From contig JAHEGD010000004.1 of NCBI GenBank assembly GCA_024639885.1, positions 171,549 through 235,548 of the forward strand: a DNA stretch of 64,000 nucleotides. The letters run 5' to 3'. This stretch comes from Porticoccaceae bacterium. Lineage in GTDB: Bacteria > Pseudomonadota > Gammaproteobacteria > Pseudomonadales > Porticoccaceae. This document shows positions 1 through 8,027 of this stretch, piece by piece; within the stretch, counting starts at the first letter, position 1, and each line of letters starts with the position of its first letter. The position numbers and the translations under genes were made by a program. The notes under the pieces were generated by a model that saw nothing but the letters and a program-made list of their open reading frames with translations, did not search any database and was not told the DNA's origin.

Positions 1-1419
1 AAACACCCGGTAGACGGCGAGCATAAACAGCAGCACCAGCCCCATGCCGATCGTCACCGAGCGAACCCCGAGCTGGATGTTCTCGGCGCCCAGCGATGGG
101 CCGATGGTGCGCTCTTCGACGATATACATCGGCGCGGCGAGCGCGCCGGCGCGCAGTAGCAGCGCCAGCTCGGATGATTCGCGCTGGCTGTCGAGCCCAG
201 TGATGCGAAAGCTCTTTCCGAGCTGAGCCTGTACCGTAGCAAGGCTGATGATGTTCTTTTCAACAAACGGCACCGGCGTCAACACAGTCTCGCCGCGGTC
301 GTCGACGCTCTTCTCGAGCTTGGTCTTGTACTCGATAAACAGCACGCCGAGACGGCGGCCGATGTTGTCGCGGGTGGCGTGGCCCATCTGCCAACCACCG
401 CCGGCGTCGAGGGTGATACTGACCTGCGGGCGACCGTTCTCGTCAAAGGCAGCGCGTGCGTCGGTGACATTCTCACCGGTAATGATCGGGGTATTTTGCA
501 GTACCGCGCTGGTCGCCGCGTCGCGGAAGGTGAAGCTCTCACCGAGCGCGCCGTCGGCCTCAAGGCGAAACTCGAGATTGGCAGTTTTACCGATGATGCG
601 TTTCGCCTCGGCGGTGTCCTGCACCCCCGGCAACTCGACAACAATGCGGTTTTTACCCTGCCGCGAGACCAGCGGCTCGGAGACGCCGAGCTCATTGACG
701 CGATTGCGCAGCGAGGTGAGGTTCTGTTTCAGGGCATTTTCTTGGAGGTCTTTTAGGGTCACCTCGGTAACCACAAAGACCAGTGACAGCGGGTTTTGGC
801 CCGGCTGTGACAGCGTCGTCAGCGCCTGCGACTGGGCGCGGATCGCGCTCTCAGCGGCGTCGCGCTCGGCCTCGTTGCGAAACTGGCCGATCAATTGGCC
901 GCCGACAATCTCCAGCGACCGGTAGCGCACCCGCGCCTCGCGCAGCGCGGTCTTGGCATCTTCCAACTCGCTCTCGAGCCGAGTCGCCAGCGCTGCATCC
1001 AGGTCCACCTCAAGCAGAAAGTGCACGCCGCCACTCAGATCGAGACCGAGCTTCATCGGCGCCGCGCCAAAGCTGCGCAGCCAGTCAGGGGTGGTCGGCG
1101 CCAAATTGAGCGCGACGATGTAATTGCTGCCCAGACTCTGCTGGATCACCTCTTTGCCGCGCAACTGCTGCTCTTTGTCGCGCAGTCTGATCAGCAGCGA
1201 CTCGCCGTCGGTCTCGCCGGCAAAGTGGCCAATCGAGGCGGCGTCGAGCGCCGCCTCAACCTGCTCGAGCACATCGGCGTCGATCACCATCGCACCGCTC
1301 TGCCCAGAGAGCTGGATCGCCGGGTCGGGGGGGTAGAGGTTGGGGGCGGCGTAGATAAATCCTAAGACGATAGCGGCCAGAATCAGCAGATTCTTCCACA
1401 GCGGGTATTTGTTGGGCAT
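1..1419 (-). CDS. secD: Protein translocase subunit SecD (partial, N-terminal 473 codons)
   Basis: SecD works with SecF in the inner membrane to drive late steps of Sec-dependent protein export using the proton motive force. The minus-strand reading starts MPNKYPLWKN, one membrane helix at about residues 8-25 and then PNLYPPDPAIQLSG, which matches the canonical SecD N-terminus. The periplasmic P1 domain follows, with LGLDLSGGVHFLLEVD near residue 115, then the start of the membrane domain near the window edge. The 3' end and any secF lie outside the window. The frame is missing from the ORF track because no stop falls inside the window. In most relatives yajC lies directly upstream; here the upstream gene is a permease and secD appears to have its own promoter. 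Confidence 0.95.
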   Translation of the reverse strand, partial: MPNKYPLWKNLLILAAIVLGFIYAAPNLYPPDPAIQLSGQSGAMVIDADVLEQVEAALDAASIGHFAGETDGESLLIRLRDKEQQLRGKEVIQQSLGSNYIVALNLAPTTPDWLRSFGAAPMKLGLDLSGGVHFLLEVDLDAALATRLESELEDAKTALREARVRYRSLEIVGGQLIGQFRNEAERDAAESAIRAQSQALTTLSQPGQNPLSLVFVVTEVTLKDLQENALKQNLTSLRNRVNELGVSEPLVSRQGKNRIVVELPGVQDTAEAKRIIGKTANLEFRLEADGALGESFTFRDAATSAVLQNTPIITGENVTDARAAFDENGRPQVSITLDAGGGWQMGHATRDNIGRRLGVLFIEYKTKLEKSVDDRGETVLTPVPFVEKNIISLATVQAQLGKSFRITGLDSQRESSELALLLRAGALAAPMYIVEERTIGPSLGAENIQLGVRSVTIGMGLVLLFMLAVYRVF

Positions 1420-1448
1420 TGCGCGGCAGTCCTTAAAAGTCGGCCGCC

Positions 1449-1476
1449 ATTATAGCCGCTGAGCGCACCCAGTTAA
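1449..1476 (-). promoter_or_regulatory. Sigma70-type promoter for secD
   Basis: On the minus strand TTAACT (1471-1476) and a perfect TATAAT (1449-1454) are separated by 16 bp, about 30 bp upstream of the secD ATG. An AAGGA ribosome-binding site lies between them. The -10 is excellent, the -35 moderate. It would let secD be transcribed separately from the permease gene upstream. Confidence 0.6.
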
Positions 1477-1485
1477 CAGTGCCGC

Positions 1486-2598
1486 TCAGCCGGCCGCCAT
1501 ATTCATCAGCCAGCCGAGCAGCAGCACCTGCGGCAGCGCCACCAGTGGCAGAAACAGCGCAATCTTCCACGACTGGGTTAAATCGCGCAGCACCATCACC
1601 TCGGTGTAATCGGTGGCCACCCCGGCCATCAGGAAGGTAAAGCCGTTGCCCGGTGCTGCGGCGCGCACCACGATATCGGCGGCGATCGGCGTCGAGCCCT
1701 CCGAGCAGACCTCGATAATGGTCGCCGCCAGCAACGTTGCCAGCAGCCCCAACACGGTCGGGCCAAACCACAGCTGGTAGCTCTCCAGCGGCACCAGCGC
1801 GCGCACCGCCACCGCCAGCAAGACGCCAAAGAACAGCCAGCGAAAGACCATCTTCGAGCCGCGCAGACCATCCAGCAGCAGCGCGCCAAATCCGCCCCAG
1901 CTCTTCTCGGCAGCGCGCCAACTGCTGGCCACCAGTGACGCCACGCCAACCGCCGGCTGGTCGCTGGGCGGCTGGCTGTTGGGGTTGGCGGCGAGCGTGC
2001 CGCGCGCCACCAAGCGGTCAAAAATCACCCCAGAGAGCACCCCGATCAGCATCGAGCCGGCGATAAACAGCAGTGTCCAGCTCCAGCCGATCAGTGCGAT
2101 CAACACCACCGTCAGCGACAGCGAGTTCCACGGGCTGGCGATCAAAAACGCCATCAACTGGCCGAGGCTGGCGCCGCGCTGGTAGAGCTTGGTGCCAACC
2201 ATCAAGATACCGTGGCTGCACAGATCGAGCAGCACACCGGCCAGCGTCGCCCGCCAGACGCCGGCCAGAGTGCCGCCGCGCCCAAGCAGACCGATAATCA
2301 ACTCCTGCGGCAGCCGCTCGAGCAGGCCGACAAAAAAGATCGCCATCAACAGCCCCCACCACATGGTGTTGATTAGCTCAAAGACGCCGCCGCTGGCGGT
2401 CGCCAGCCACGCCGGCAGCGCGCTGTCGGCGCCGGCTAACAGCGCCACCAAGTAGAGCAGGCCAACCCCGCTGGCCCCAAACCGCAGCAGGTAGTCGGGC
2501 CGCGCCGCCGGCTGCTCGCAACAGCTGGCGCCGCCCGGCGCCGCCGCTATCGGGCTATTTTTAGGTGGCTGTTCAGGCTGTTCACAGCAGTTGCTCAT
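1486..2598 (-). CDS. ArsP/SO_0444-family permease (probable metal or metalloid efflux)
   Basis: A 370-residue polytopic membrane protein of the permease family that includes ArsP and the SO_0444 Cu/Zn efflux-type proteins. The N-terminus carries two short Cys pairs (NCCEQ and SCCEQ) before the first membrane helix, which could bind a soft metal. The core shows about eight to ten hydrophobic helices, with LIASPWNSLSLT in the first half and TFLMAGVATDYTEVMVL in the second. The ATG at 2598 is preferred over the upstream GTG at 2613 because GGAG lies about 9 nt before it. Its substrate cannot be read from sequence. It is divergent from the PAS gene and lies directly upstream of secD, an unusual neighbour for that gene. 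Confidence 0.75.
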   Translation of the reverse strand: MSNCCEQPEQPPKNSPIAAAPGGASCCEQPAARPDYLLRFGASGVGLLYLVALLAGADSALPAWLATASGGVFELINTMWWGLLMAIFFVGLLERLPQELIIGLLGRGGTLAGVWRATLAGVLLDLCSHGILMVGTKLYQRGASLGQLMAFLIASPWNSLSLTVVLIALIGWSWTLLFIAGSMLIGVLSGVIFDRLVARGTLAANPNSQPPSDQPAVGVASLVASSWRAAEKSWGGFGALLLDGLRGSKMVFRWLFFGVLLAVAVRALVPLESYQLWFGPTVLGLLATLLAATIIEVCSEGSTPIAADIVVRAAAPGNGFTFLMAGVATDYTEVMVLRDLTQSWKIALFLPLVALPQVLLLGWLMNMAAG

Positions 2599-2661
2599 CG
2601 CGCATCGCTCCACGGCGGCTGCCGCCCGGCGGGGCGGCGAGGATTTTTATTCACTGCGTAC

Positions 2662-2667
2662 TATAAT
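2662..2667 (+). promoter_or_regulatory. Probable -10 element for the PAS/kinase-like gene
   Basis: A perfect TATAAT lies 54 bp upstream of the ATG at 2722, inside the divergent intergenic region. No convincing -35 is visible; the upstream tract is GGATTTTTATTCACTG. A transcript would start near 2674 and have a leader of about 48 nt. Confidence 0.45.
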
Positions 2668-2721
2668 GGCCGCCACAGCGCCGCCGCGCAATGGCGGTGC
2701 GACCACCACAAGAGCCCTGAT

Positions 2722-4122
2722 ATGCTGCACTCCGCCATCCGCCCTCTCGTCCGCGCCGCCAGTCTTACCGGGCTGGCGGGCCTCTCGCCGGCCGCTCTAG
2801 CCGCGCCGCTCGACCTGTTTCGCTACGCCGACGGCTCGACCAACTGGCAGTATGTCTCCAACACCAGCGGCTCGCTGCTGATTATCGCGCTCTCCTACGT
2901 GGTCATTCGGCTGTTTCTGAGCCGCAGCCAGACCCGCCGCTACGCCCGCCAACTGGAAGAGATTCGCGGCCAGCTCGAGGAGCGCGTACAGCAGCGCACC
3001 GCCACCCTCGACGAGTTCAACCAGCTGCTCAAAGAGAGCAACAGCGCGCTCGAGAAAGAGGCCAAACAGCACCAACAGACCGCCCAGCAGCTGGCCCACT
3101 CCGAGCACTACCTAAACAACGTGCTGGCCTCGATGCCGCTAATTTTGATCGGCGTCGACGAGCGCGGCGCGGTCACTCAGTGGAACCGCCGCGCCGCCGA
3201 GATCAGCGGTATCAAAGCCGATCAGGCGATTGGCGCCAATCTCTGGGAGATCTACCCGGCGATCACCGTTCAGCCCGGCCAGGTCAATCAGGCACTCACC
3301 CAGGCCAAAACCGTCACCATCAAACACAGCCAGCGCGGTCAGTACCACTTCGACATCACCATCTACCCGCTGGCCAACAGTGCCGAGCCGGGCGTAGTGT
3401 TGCTGATCGACGACGTCACCGACCGTATTTTGGCCGAGAACAGCTTGGTACAGCGCGATAAAATGTCGTCGATGGGCGAGCTGGCGGCGGTGATGGCGCG
3501 CGACCTCGACAACCCGCTGGCGGCGGTCGACAGCGCACTGGCCGGCGGCGATGCCGACGCCGCGCGGGCGCGCAACCAGCAGGCGCGGGCGATCATTGCC
3601 AATCTGTTGCGCTTTTCGCAGCAGCGCGGTGGCCAGCGCGAATCGATCGAGCTGCCGGCGCTGGTCGACGCCGCCATCGCCGAAGCGCGCCAGCTGCTGT
3701 CGGCGGCCAACGGCCTACTGTTCAGTGATATCACCACCACCACCCATTACACGGACTCTCTGCCGGCAGTCGGCGGCTACCGCGCCGAGCTCGAGCAGGT
3801 GTTGCTGAGCCTGTTCCGGCACGCCTGCTCGGCGCTCGCCGACAGCCCGCAGCCAGCGCTGGCGATCAGCATCGAGCAGCGCAGCGGCGCGCTCTGGCTA
3901 AAGGTCAACTTCGCCGCGGCGCCGCTCAGCGACGACCAGCAGCGGCTGCTGTTCGAGCCCGCCTACCACGGCGACGGCCACGCCGCCGCCAGCCTAGATG
4001 CCGGCGAGCGACTGTCGTTTGCTCACTTTATTGTCTGCGAGCAACACGCCGGCAACCTGGCGGTCACCTCTCACCCCGATCACGGCACCAGCTTCCACCT
4101 GCGCCTGCCACTCGCCCCGTAG
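2722..4122 (+). CDS. Membrane PAS protein with degenerate histidine-kinase core (pseudokinase)
   Basis: 466 residues. A signal-like hydrophobic N-terminus (about 5-28), a membrane helix (51-66), a coiled coil (about 70-128), a PAS domain (about 130-240) and a HisKA/HATPase-like region (245-466). The overall plan is that of a PAS sensor histidine kinase, but the catalytic signatures are gone. The H-box reads MARDLDNPLA where AHEINNPLA is expected, so the phospho-acceptor His is Arg260. The N-box position reads LLSLFRHACSAL (His367 for Asn). The G1 box DNGPG is replaced by FAAAP, and the G2 box GTGLGL is absent. The fold pattern survives to the end (LLFEP, GTSFHLRLPL). The frame is open and codon use resembles its neighbours, so this looks like a maintained pseudokinase and not decay. 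No response regulator is adjacent. Confidence 0.8.
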   Translation: MLHSAIRPLVRAASLTGLAGLSPAALAAPLDLFRYADGSTNWQYVSNTSGSLLIIALSYVVIRLFLSRSQTRRYARQLEEIRGQLEERVQQRTATLDEFNQLLKESNSALEKEAKQHQQTAQQLAHSEHYLNNVLASMPLILIGVDERGAVTQWNRRAAEISGIKADQAIGANLWEIYPAITVQPGQVNQALTQAKTVTIKHSQRGQYHFDITIYPLANSAEPGVVLLIDDVTDRILAENSLVQRDKMSSMGELAAVMARDLDNPLAAVDSALAGGDADAARARNQQARAIIANLLRFSQQRGGQRESIELPALVDAAIAEARQLLSAANGLLFSDITTTTHYTDSLPAVGGYRAELEQVLLSLFRHACSALADSPQPALAISIEQRSGALWLKVNFAAAPLSDDQQRLLFEPAYHGDGHAAASLDAGERLSFAHFIVCEQHAGNLAVTSHPDHGTSFHLRLPLAP

Positions 4123-4134
4123 TCAGCCCGCGAC

Positions 4135-6648
4135 TCAGTCGAGCTGGCGAAGCAGTTGCAGCGGCGGGACGCCGACCGAGCGAGCGCTGTAGCTAACCCC
4201 GAGCAGCGCCACCAGTGCCGCGCCACCCAGCGGCCCGGCCAGCCACAGCCACGGGCGCAGCTGGGCGCCACCGGCAAATAGCTGCTCGACGATCGCCGCT
4301 AGCGCCAGCTCGGCGGCGATCGCAGCGATCAGCCCGGCGATACCGCCGAGCAGGGCAAACTCCACCGCCTGAATGCGCAGCACCGTGCGCCGCGAGCTGC
4401 CGAGCGTACGCAGCAGCGCACTCTGCTGCAGCCGGACCGGCATCGACAGCGCCACACCGGCGTAGAGAATCAACACCCCGCAGAGCAGAATCATACCGGT
4501 CATCATCTGCAACCCTTGGGTGACCTGATTGACCACCGACTGAATCTGGCTGATCACCTTGTCGAGCTCGATCACCACCACGGTCGGATAGCGCCGCAAC
4601 AGGTCGTTGATCACTAACTTCTCGCTGGCCGGGATATGCAGGCTGGTAATGCCTGAGCGTGGAAACTCCTCGAGCACCCCTTCCGGAAATAGGAAATAGA
4701 AGTTCGGGGTCATGCTCTCCCAGCGCAGCGCGCGGGTGTTGACCAGCTCGGCCGAAAAGCGCAGCCCGCCAATACTAAAAGTGACCTGATCGCCGAGCTG
4801 AAGGCCGAGCTCGTCGGCCAGCTCGACCTCGATCGACATCGGGATCGGCTCACCGGCGCCAAGCGTCAGATCGGCCGGCCACCAGTCGCCGGCCACCAGC
4901 TGGTTGTTTTCCGGCAGCGTCGCGCTCCAGCTCAAGTTGAGCTCGCGGTTGAGCGACTCGTGGCGCTCTTTCAGATCGGCCGGCGGCGGCGCGCCGTTGA
5001 TCTCGACCAGGCGGCCGCGCACCATCGAGAACCAGCCGGCACTGCTCAGGTTGCGCTCGGCCAACAGCGCCTTGACCGGCTCGATCTCGTAGGGGGCGAC
5101 GTTGACCAGAAAATGGTTGGGGGCATCGTCGGCGAGCTGCCAGCGCCACTCGTCGATCAGCGAGCCGCGCACCACCGCCATCACCATCAATAGCGCGATC
5201 GCTGCGGCAAAACCGAGCATCTGCAGCTGGCTGTGCAGCCGCGCCCGCCACAGGTTGGCGGCGGCCATCCGCCACACCCCACCGAGCCGATTGCCGGCGC
5301 TGCGCGCGACCCGCAGCAGCACCACCGCCAACGTGGCGATCAGCAGCGCCAGTGCCGCCAGCGTCGCCAGCAGTGCCAGGCTGATCCACAGATTGCCGCT
5401 GTAACCGTACAGCAGCGCTACCGCCACGGCCGCGGCGATCGCCAAGCGCGCCGCCGCGCCGAGCGGACTGCCGGCGATGTCACTGCGCAGCACCGCCAGT
5501 GGCGGCAGCCCCGGCAGATGCCAGAGCGCCGGCAGCGCAAAGCCGACCAGCGCCAATACCCCGGTCGCCGCACCGACCAGCCACGGTTGGCCTCCGGCCG
5601 CCGGCAGCGACGCCGGCAGGTAGTCGGCCAACACCGCCAGTAAGGCGGCGTGAAATAGCCAGCCGAGCAGCAGCCCCGCGGCGCTGCCGAGCAGAGCCAA
5701 CAGCAGCAGCTGCGCCGCATAGAGGCGGCGGACGCGACCGGCGCCGACCCCCCAACACTTGAGCAGCGCGACCTGAGCCAGCTGACCGTCGGCAAACTGG
5801 CGGCTGGCCAGCGCCAGCGCCACGCCGGCCAGTATCACCCCGACCGAGCCGGCCAGCAGCAGAAAGGTGCGGCCGCGCTGGACAGTATCGGCGATACTCG
5901 CCTCGGCGCGCTCCGGGGTGATCAGCTCCCAATGCTGGTCGTCGCCGGCGCTCAGCTCGGCGCTCAAGCGCTGGTTGAAGCGGGCTACCTCGACGCTCTC
6001 TCCGGCCACCAAAAACCGGTAGCGAACACGGCTGCCGGGCTGGATCACCGCGGCCGCCTCAAGGTCCTGATAGTGCATCAATACCCGCGCGCCAAACAGT
6101 GAAAAACTGCCGCCGCGGTCGGGCTCGGTGACCACCACCTTACCGATAGTCAGCTCAGTGGTGCCAAGCTCAATGGTGTCGCCGAGCGCGACATCGAGCA
6201 GCGGCAGCAGCCGCGAGTCGACCCACACCTGACCGCGCGGCGGGCCGCTGCGCGACGGCTGCCAGTCTGCTGCCAACTGGCTAAACGGCTGCTCTGAGAT
6301 CACCACCTCGCCGCGCAGCGGGTAGCCATCATCGACCGCTTTGACCGCGGCCAGATGCATCTCATCGCCGGCGTAGACCATCGAGTTAAAGGCGGCGATG
6401 CGGCTGGCGCGCAGCCCCTGCTGCTGGGCCCACTGCTGCCAGACCGGCGGCGGTGGGTTGGGGCCGCGCACAGCTAGATCGGCGGCCAGGAAGGTCGCCG
6501 ACTGCTCGGTGAGCGCGCGCTCGACCCGGTCGGCGAGCAGCGCCACCGAAGTGACTACCGCGACCGCCAACAGCAGCGAGCCGACCACCAAGCGCAGCGC
6601 ACCACTGCGCCAGTTGCGCAGTAGCAGCTTGACCGCGATAGCGATCAT
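4135..6648 (-). CDS. ybbP: FtsX-like ABC transporter permease (YbbP family)
   Basis: 837 residues, the large permease partner of YbbA. An N-terminal helix (about 18-40) precedes a large periplasmic region, then a cluster of FtsX-type helices (about 265-490), a second extracytoplasmic domain, and three or four C-terminal helices beginning near LQMMTGMILLCGVLILYAG. The start overlaps the ybbA stop by 4 nt (ATGA), so the two should be translationally coupled. It is convergent with the PAS gene, 12 nt away. The family resembles the LolCDE/MacB mechanotransmission transporters; YbbAP itself has been tied to export of hydrophobic compounds or to lipid/esterase physiology, but the substrate is not settled. 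Confidence 0.9.
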   Translation of the reverse strand: MIAIAVKLLLRNWRSGALRLVVGSLLLAVAVVTSVALLADRVERALTEQSATFLAADLAVRGPNPPPPVWQQWAQQQGLRASRIAAFNSMVYAGDEMHLAAVKAVDDGYPLRGEVVISEQPFSQLAADWQPSRSGPPRGQVWVDSRLLPLLDVALGDTIELGTTELTIGKVVVTEPDRGGSFSLFGARVLMHYQDLEAAAVIQPGSRVRYRFLVAGESVEVARFNQRLSAELSAGDDQHWELITPERAEASIADTVQRGRTFLLLAGSVGVILAGVALALASRQFADGQLAQVALLKCWGVGAGRVRRLYAAQLLLLALLGSAAGLLLGWLFHAALLAVLADYLPASLPAAGGQPWLVGAATGVLALVGFALPALWHLPGLPPLAVLRSDIAGSPLGAAARLAIAAAVAVALLYGYSGNLWISLALLATLAALALLIATLAVVLLRVARSAGNRLGGVWRMAAANLWRARLHSQLQMLGFAAAIALLMVMAVVRGSLIDEWRWQLADDAPNHFLVNVAPYEIEPVKALLAERNLSSAGWFSMVRGRLVEINGAPPPADLKERHESLNRELNLSWSATLPENNQLVAGDWWPADLTLGAGEPIPMSIEVELADELGLQLGDQVTFSIGGLRFSAELVNTRALRWESMTPNFYFLFPEGVLEEFPRSGITSLHIPASEKLVINDLLRRYPTVVVIELDKVISQIQSVVNQVTQGLQMMTGMILLCGVLILYAGVALSMPVRLQQSALLRTLGSSRRTVLRIQAVEFALLGGIAGLIAAIAAELALAAIVEQLFAGGAQLRPWLWLAGPLGGAALVALLGVSYSARSVGVPPLQLLRQLD

Positions 6649-7316
6649 CGAGTGGCCACCACCCGCCCCGCCTCGAGCGTCAACTGGGCGCTGCAGCGCG
6701 CCGCTAAACCCTGCTCGTGGGTGACCAGCACCAGCGTAGTGCCCTGCTCCTGATTGAGCTCAAACAGCAACTCGTCAACCGCCCGACCGGTCACGGTATC
6801 GAGGTTGCCAGTCGGCTCGTCGGCGAACAACACCTCCGGTCGACAGGCGAACGCGCGCGCCAGCGCCACCCGCTGCTGCTCGCCGCCGGAGAGCTGGCGC
6901 GGGTAGTGGCTGAGCCGCTCGCCAAGACCGACCCGGCCGAGAAATTCAGCGGCGTCGCGCTCGGCATTGCGCTGGCCGCGCAGCTCCAGCGGCAGCGCCA
7001 CGTTCTCCAGCGCAGTCAGGCTCGGTAGCAGCTGGAACGATTGAAAGACAAAACCGACGTAGCGTTCGCGGAGCGCCGCGCGCTGCTCCTCATCGCAGCC
7101 GCTCAGGTCGGCACCGGCCAGCAACACCCGGCCAGCGCTAGGCTGGTCGAGCCCGGCCAGCAGGCCGAGCAGGGTCGACTTACCGGAGCCCGAGGCGCCG
7201 ACAATCGCCAGTGACGCGCCGCGCTCGACGGCCAGATCAACACCATCGAGTATCCGCAACTGATCACCGCCAACCGCCACCTGTTTAGTCAACTGCTCTG
7301 CCTGTAGTATGGTCAC
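6645..7316 (-). CDS. ybbA: ABC transporter ATP-binding protein (YbbA)
   Basis: 223-residue ATPase that powers YbbP. Walker [10 protein letters not shown] at residues 40-48, Q-loop in [13 protein letters not shown], signature [14 protein letters not shown], Walker [13 protein letters not shown] and the switch His in LVTHEQ are all intact. The ORF track begins further upstream, but a GTG at 7316 with TAGGAGC about 6 nt before it gives the right N-terminus ([11 protein letters not shown]) and is chosen. It is divergent from tesA, the same arrangement as in E. coli. Confidence 0.92.
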   Translation of the reverse strand: MTILQAEQLTKQVAVGGDQLRILDGVDLAVERGASLAIVGASGSGKSTLLGLLAGLDQPSAGRVLLAGADLSGCDEEQRAALRERYVGFVFQSFQLLPSLTALENVALPLELRGQRNAERDAAEFLGRVGLGERLSHYPRQLSGGEQQRVALARAFACRPEVLFADEPTGNLDTVTGRAVDELLFELNQEQGTTLVLVTHEQGLAARCSAQLTLEAGRVVATR

Positions 7317-7376
7317 GCCGGCTCCTAAATTTGCCCTGGGTTGGTTGTAACATGCGGGGTAATCCCCAAATAACAA

Positions 7377-7390
7377 TGGTGATATCACCA
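7377..7390. repeat. Perfect 14-bp palindrome between ybbA and tesA
   Basis: TGGTGATATCACCA reads identically on both strands and sits 27 bp upstream of the tesA ATG and about 60 bp upstream of ybbA. A shorter GGGG-TAAT-CCCC inverted repeat lies just upstream (about 7356-7367). The size and position suit a dimeric repressor site acting on one or both divergent genes, but no matching regulator is known to me. Confidence 0.4.
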
Positions 7391-7416
7391 CTATTCAGCA
7401 CCGACAGGACTCTACC

Positions 7417-8022
7417 ATGCGCCGACTATTGATTGTCTTTATCGCACTGATTGGCTGCGCCCCGCTGGGGTATGCTGAGCCGCCGCGGCTGCTGGTGCTC
7501 GGCGACAGTTTGAGCGCCGCCTACGGTATGCAGATCGAGCAGGGCTGGGTGGCGCTGCTCGCCGAACAGCTCGACGGTGAGCTGCAGATCGCCAACGCCA
7601 GCGTTAGCGGCGAGACCAGTGGCGGCGGTTTGGCGCGGCTGCCCCCGCTGCTGGAGCGCTACCAGCCGGACTGGGTGCTGATTGAGCTGGGTGCCAACGA
7701 CGGCCTGCGCGGCTACCCGCTGAGCCGGCTGCGCGACAACTTGAGCGAAAAGATTGCGCTGAGCCGCGCCGCCGGCGCCGAGCCGATCCTCTTTGCGATG
7801 GCGCTGCCGGCCAATTACGGTGAGCGCTACACCAGCCAGTTCAGCGCGCTCTACCCGAGCTTGGCCGACCAGCAACAGGTCGCCCTACTGCCGTTTCAAT
7901 TTGCCGATCTACTCGGCCAAGCGGCGATGATTCAGGCCGATGGACTGCACCCCACCGTCGCCGCGCAACCGATTATCGCCGCCCGGATCGCCGAGCAGCT
8001 GCGCGGCCTACTGCAACTTTAA
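7417..8022 (+). CDS. tesA: Periplasmic esterase/acyl-CoA thioesterase I (TesA)
   Basis: 201-residue SGNH/GDSL hydrolase. A signal peptide ends near GYA-EPP at residues 19-22. Block I LVLGDSLSAAYG carries the catalytic Ser, block III GANDGLRG the oxyanion Asn, and block V DGLHPT the Asp and His, so the enzyme should be active. TesA hydrolyses acyl thioesters and esters, with lysophospholipase activity in E. coli. AGGA lies about 7 nt before the ATG. It is divergent from ybbA, a conserved pairing, and convergent with recJ (5-nt gap). Confidence 0.95.
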   Translation: MRRLLIVFIALIGCAPLGYAEPPRLLVLGDSLSAAYGMQIEQGWVALLAEQLDGELQIANASVSGETSGGGLARLPPLLERYQPDWVLIELGANDGLRGYPLSRLRDNLSEKIALSRAAGAEPILFAMALPANYGERYTSQFSALYPSLADQQQVALLPFQFADLLGQAAMIQADGLHPTVAAQPIIAARIAEQLRGLLQL

Positions 8023-8027
8023 CCGCG

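Noticed and set aside
5413-5425. ops-like GGCGGTAGCG on the minus strand
   Set aside because: It lies inside ybbP coding sequence (Ala-Val-Ala-Leu codons), not in an operon leader, so it is very likely a chance match despite rfaH being in the window.
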